Shown here: positions 62,229 through 64,000 of the stretch, one piece after another
Position numbering within the stretch: the stretch's first letter is position 1
How the letters are laid out: every line of letters starts with the position of its first letter
Origin: Rhodanobacteraceae bacterium ZG21-1
GTDB lineage: Bacteria > Pseudomonadota > Gammaproteobacteria > Xanthomonadales > Rhodanobacteraceae
Length of the DNA: 64,000 nucleotides
Reading direction: 5' to 3'
NCBI GenBank assembly: GCA_021390615.1
Contig: JAJEJU010000025.1
Location: 992,001 to 1,056,000, forward strand
Position numbers and translations under genes: made by a program
The notes under the pieces: generated by a model
The model's database searches: none
Told to the model about the DNA's origin: nothing
The model's input: only the letters and a program-made list of their open reading frames with translations

Positions 62229-62674
62229 TGCTTTCGAGAGCGAGTTAGAACCCCCCACGAAATGCAGGGACGACGGTAGGCGCCATGCGCTACGACTTCC
62301 CGGATTGTTGAGTTCCATCCACAGCCGAGCCACTTCAGACGGGAATTTCTGTCGAAATCCGAGCCATCCTTTGCCGCTCCGCGCTCGTCACCTGGGCTGA
62401 GTTGCACCTCAGCTGATGGTTCACTTTCGATGAAAAGCCCGGCTCAGTTTTCTGCAGAAATCAACAAGCCCTGATATTCAGCGGGAAGGAAGCACAAGTT
62501 AGGGTCGATTTCGAATCACATCTGGGACTGAATGGCTCGGTGCTGTGCGATCGCGTCAAGGTGACAAAGATCGAGGCGTGCGATCACCGCGGCTCCCCTG
62601 ACTGATGCCGAACAATTGTGGATGCAGGTGTCCACTTCCGGTCCATATCGGATACTACGATTACTGCCAGCGCC
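62229..62674. other. Gene-free region with repeat B2
   Basis: No coding frame is credible in these 446 bp. Repeat B2 fills 62307-62466. The rest shows nothing recognisable. Confidence 0.6.
62307..62466. repeat. IS-end-like repeat B, copy 2
   Basis: Same orientation as copy 1 at 51956-52080. The last 28 bp are identical and the left part is looser and about 35 bp longer. It contains several CCGAGCC/GGCTGAG-type units. With copy 1 it brackets the autotransporter and two-component genes. Confidence 0.6.
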
Positions 62675-63190
62675 TTACTGTTCGTCATACCCCGTGAAGA
62701 ACTCGCTCGCGATCTTCCACTGGCCGTTGAGCTTGATCAGCTGCATGACTTTCCATCCCGATCCTTTGTACTGGTCTCCAAGAAGCGCAGTCTGATAGTC
62801 CAGAGAAATCTGAGCCAGATTGCCCACCTGCTCGATTTTAATGTTGCTGAAGCGCTGTTGATACCGCTTGCCGCCGTCAAAGATGATTTTCCTGAAGCCC
62901 GCGTAGTCCTGAAAGATCGCGAGGCTGGGATTGTGCACCGCCCCCGCGCCACCGTTGACGTGCGAGAAGGGAATGTCTAAGTCTAGGAGCTGCAACTCAA
63001 ATGCTTTCCGATTGCCTGTCGAAAGGCTGGTTGTGTAGTTAGACAAAAGCTTTCGGATTGCCACTTCGTCTTGTGCTTTTGGTGCGTTCCGCGTCGCGGC
63101 GGCGGCGGCCTGGGTCGGCGTCGCGCCCCGTACATTCGCAATACAGAGAAGAAGACAAGTGATGATTAGGGACGCAAGTGATCGGATCAT
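62675..63190 (-). CDS. Exported NTF2-like (SnoaL-type) protein
   Basis: The product is 171 residues with a signal peptide (LASLIITCLLLCIANVRG). The mature part has the cone-fold pattern of NTF2-like proteins: an N-terminal helix (EVAIRKLLSNYTTSLSTGNR), a middle helix with RYQQRFSNIKIEQVGNLAQI, and final strands GSGWKVMQLIKLNGQWKIAS ending FFTGYDEQ. This closely resembles periplasmic nuclear-transport-factor-2-like proteins of unknown role. It is followed by a DoxX gene on the same strand upstream, with 64 bp between. Confidence 0.82.
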   Translation of the reverse strand: MIRSLASLIITCLLLCIANVRGATPTQAAAAATRNAPKAQDEVAIRKLLSNYTTSLSTGNRKAFELQLLDLDIPFSHVNGGAGAVHNPSLAIFQDYAGFRKIIFDGGKRYQQRFSNIKIEQVGNLAQISLDYQTALLGDQYKGSGWKVMQLIKLNGQWKIASEFFTGYDEQ

Positions 63191-63254
63191 TGCCGGGTCC
63201 GTGCGTAGCCTGATGAAAGGCCATCGTGATCTAAATGCCCAGGTGCTGCCGGTG

Positions 63255-63620
63255 CTAATCGACGACCGGTAACGCGGCCCGCGTGCGCCGGTTCATCCAG
63301 CCAACCACAAGCAACAATGTCGCTACGATGAGTGGCGGTACAGCGTGCGCGTATTCGCCGTGGATGATGACCGTTGCGAGGGCGGCAAGCATGACGCAGC
63401 TGCCCAGCGCCGTGCCAAACAGGCGGCTCGGCGCACGCAAAAGCAAGAAGGCAGTGGTGAGCTCGAGCGATCCGGTCACGAAGTGGAACCAGCCCGGATA
63501 CCCCCATTTCAGGTATTCCTCATAGATGGATCCCGGCGCGAAGATATTGGTGAGAGAGCCTACGACGAAGAATGCAGCAAGAGCGAAAGGCGACGCTTGG
63601 CGCCAGGAGATTTTGAACAT
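63255..63620 (-). CDS. DoxX-family inner-membrane protein
   Basis: The product is 121 residues with four hydrophobic helices: ASPFALAAFFVVGSLTNIFA, WFHFVTGSLELTTAFLLL, LFGTALGSCVMLAALATVII and AVPPLIVATLLLVVGWM. The SLEL pair and the position of the charges fit DoxX proteins. Members are linked to respiratory or redox functions but are mostly uncharacterised. It lies 40 bp after the NmrA-like gene on the same strand and 64 bp before the NTF2-like gene, suggesting one short operon. Confidence 0.85.
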   Translation of the reverse strand: MFKISWRQASPFALAAFFVVGSLTNIFAPGSIYEEYLKWGYPGWFHFVTGSLELTTAFLLLRAPSRLFGTALGSCVMLAALATVIIHGEYAHAVPPLIVATLLLVVGWMNRRTRAALPVVD

Positions 63621-63660
63621 GGGTTGATCTTGGTCATGGGCTCTCTACCGATCTGCGGAC

Positions 63661-64000
63661 CTATGCTGTAGCGGCCCTCTGGGCCGCTGCAAAGACATCG
63701 CGGGCAGACGTCGCGCCAGCGACGTGCTCCGTTCCCTCAACACCAATGTCCATCCCTCCAGCATTCACGGCCTCATACATGGTTTCTGCCGGGCCAGACT
63801 GGCCCTTCGGAATGCCGAACTGCTCGAATACGGCCGGCCAACCGGCGCGCGGGACGGTAACGGCTTTAACGTCGAGCTTGATCACTTCACTTAACTGCAT
63901 CGCAACTTCATCTGCACTCACCATTGAACCGAGTTCGATGATCCGCTGCCCCAACCAGGCAGGTCCGCTCAAAAGCGTTGCGATCTCAGCGCCGACATCG
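63661..64000 (-). CDS. NmrA-like NAD(P)-binding protein, C-terminal part (runs off the right edge)
   Basis: The visible 112 codons are open to the window edge and end SARDVFAAAQRAATA. The segments DVGAEIATLLSGPAW, RIIELGSMVSADEVAMQL, KLDVKAVTVPRAGWPAVFEQ and GMDIGVEGTEHV match the C-terminal substrate domain of NmrA/QOR2-type atypical SDRs. The Rossmann N-terminus lies outside the window. Such proteins sense or reduce quinones or act as NADP-sensing regulators. Confidence 0.85.
   Translation of the reverse strand, partial: DVGAEIATLLSGPAWLGQRIIELGSMVSADEVAMQLSEVIKLDVKAVTVPRAGWPAVFEQFGIPKGQSGPAETMYEAVNAGGMDIGVEGTEHVAGATSARDVFAAAQRAATA

Overview
The window is 64 kb of GC-rich chromosome from a gammaproteobacterium. 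It is most likely a member of the Xanthomonadales, in the Rhodanobacteraceae range (Dyella, Luteibacter, Rhodanobacter). This is inferred from gene content, not from a marker gene. The supporting content is a Xanthomonas-type N-glycan/TonB locus, an XVIPCD-tailed type IV secretion effector, and base composition and codon use. No rRNA, tRNA, CRISPR array or complete insertion sequence was seen.

Layout. 1-7.4 kb: an Lrp/AsnC regulator cut by the left edge, a GST, an M1-like peptidase, a small membrane protein, a divergent MFS exporter/LysR pair, and a low-GC secreted protein. 7.8-14.4 kb: one minus-strand operon for valine catabolism (mmsA, acyl-CoA dehydrogenase, enoyl-CoA hydratase, 3-hydroxyisobutyryl-CoA hydrolase, mmsB) ending in queH, joined by 4-bp stop/start overlaps and headed by a very well-conserved cobalamin riboswitch. 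14.6-26.1 kb: a minus-strand N-glycan utilisation locus (TonB receptor, GH18-type endoglycosidase, GH2 beta-mannosidase, GH125 and GH92 alpha-mannosidases). 27.3-29.1 kb: an Old Yellow Enzyme-type reductase divergent from a MerR regulator, with a textbook 19-bp-spacer MerR promoter. 29.6-31.7 kb: a probable antibacterial type IV effector (HExxH protease plus C-terminal XVIPCD) with its periplasmic immunity protein.

31.9-46.9 kb: mostly single metabolic genes each beside a regulator (AKR/TetR, SDR/LysR, SDR/GlxA-AraC, aspartic protease/PadR), two DNA glycosylases (Mug, Mpg), a GtrII-type glucosyltransferase, and a decayed isochorismatase-family gene with at least three lesions. 47.3-52.3 kb: an unusual fusion of an O-acyltransferase, an SGNH domain, an Rpf-like lysozyme-fold domain and a peptidoglycan-binding tail, followed by a secreted SGNH hydrolase. 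This pair is flanked by two copies of a 145-bp direct repeat, each copy linked to an intrinsic terminator. 52.4-62.2 kb: a 2383-residue glycine-rich autotransporter, divergent from its probable own LuxR-type response regulator and 7TM-type histidine kinase, with a perfect 22-bp dyad between them. This module lies between two direct copies of an IS-end-like repeat. 62.7-64 kb: an NTF2-like secreted protein, a DoxX protein and the C-terminus of an NmrA-like protein cut by the right edge.

The observations most worth following are the B12 riboswitch on the valine/queH operon, the acyltransferase-SGNH-Rpf fusion, the effector-immunity pair, the self-contained autotransporter/two-component module, and the terminator-linked dispersed repeat.
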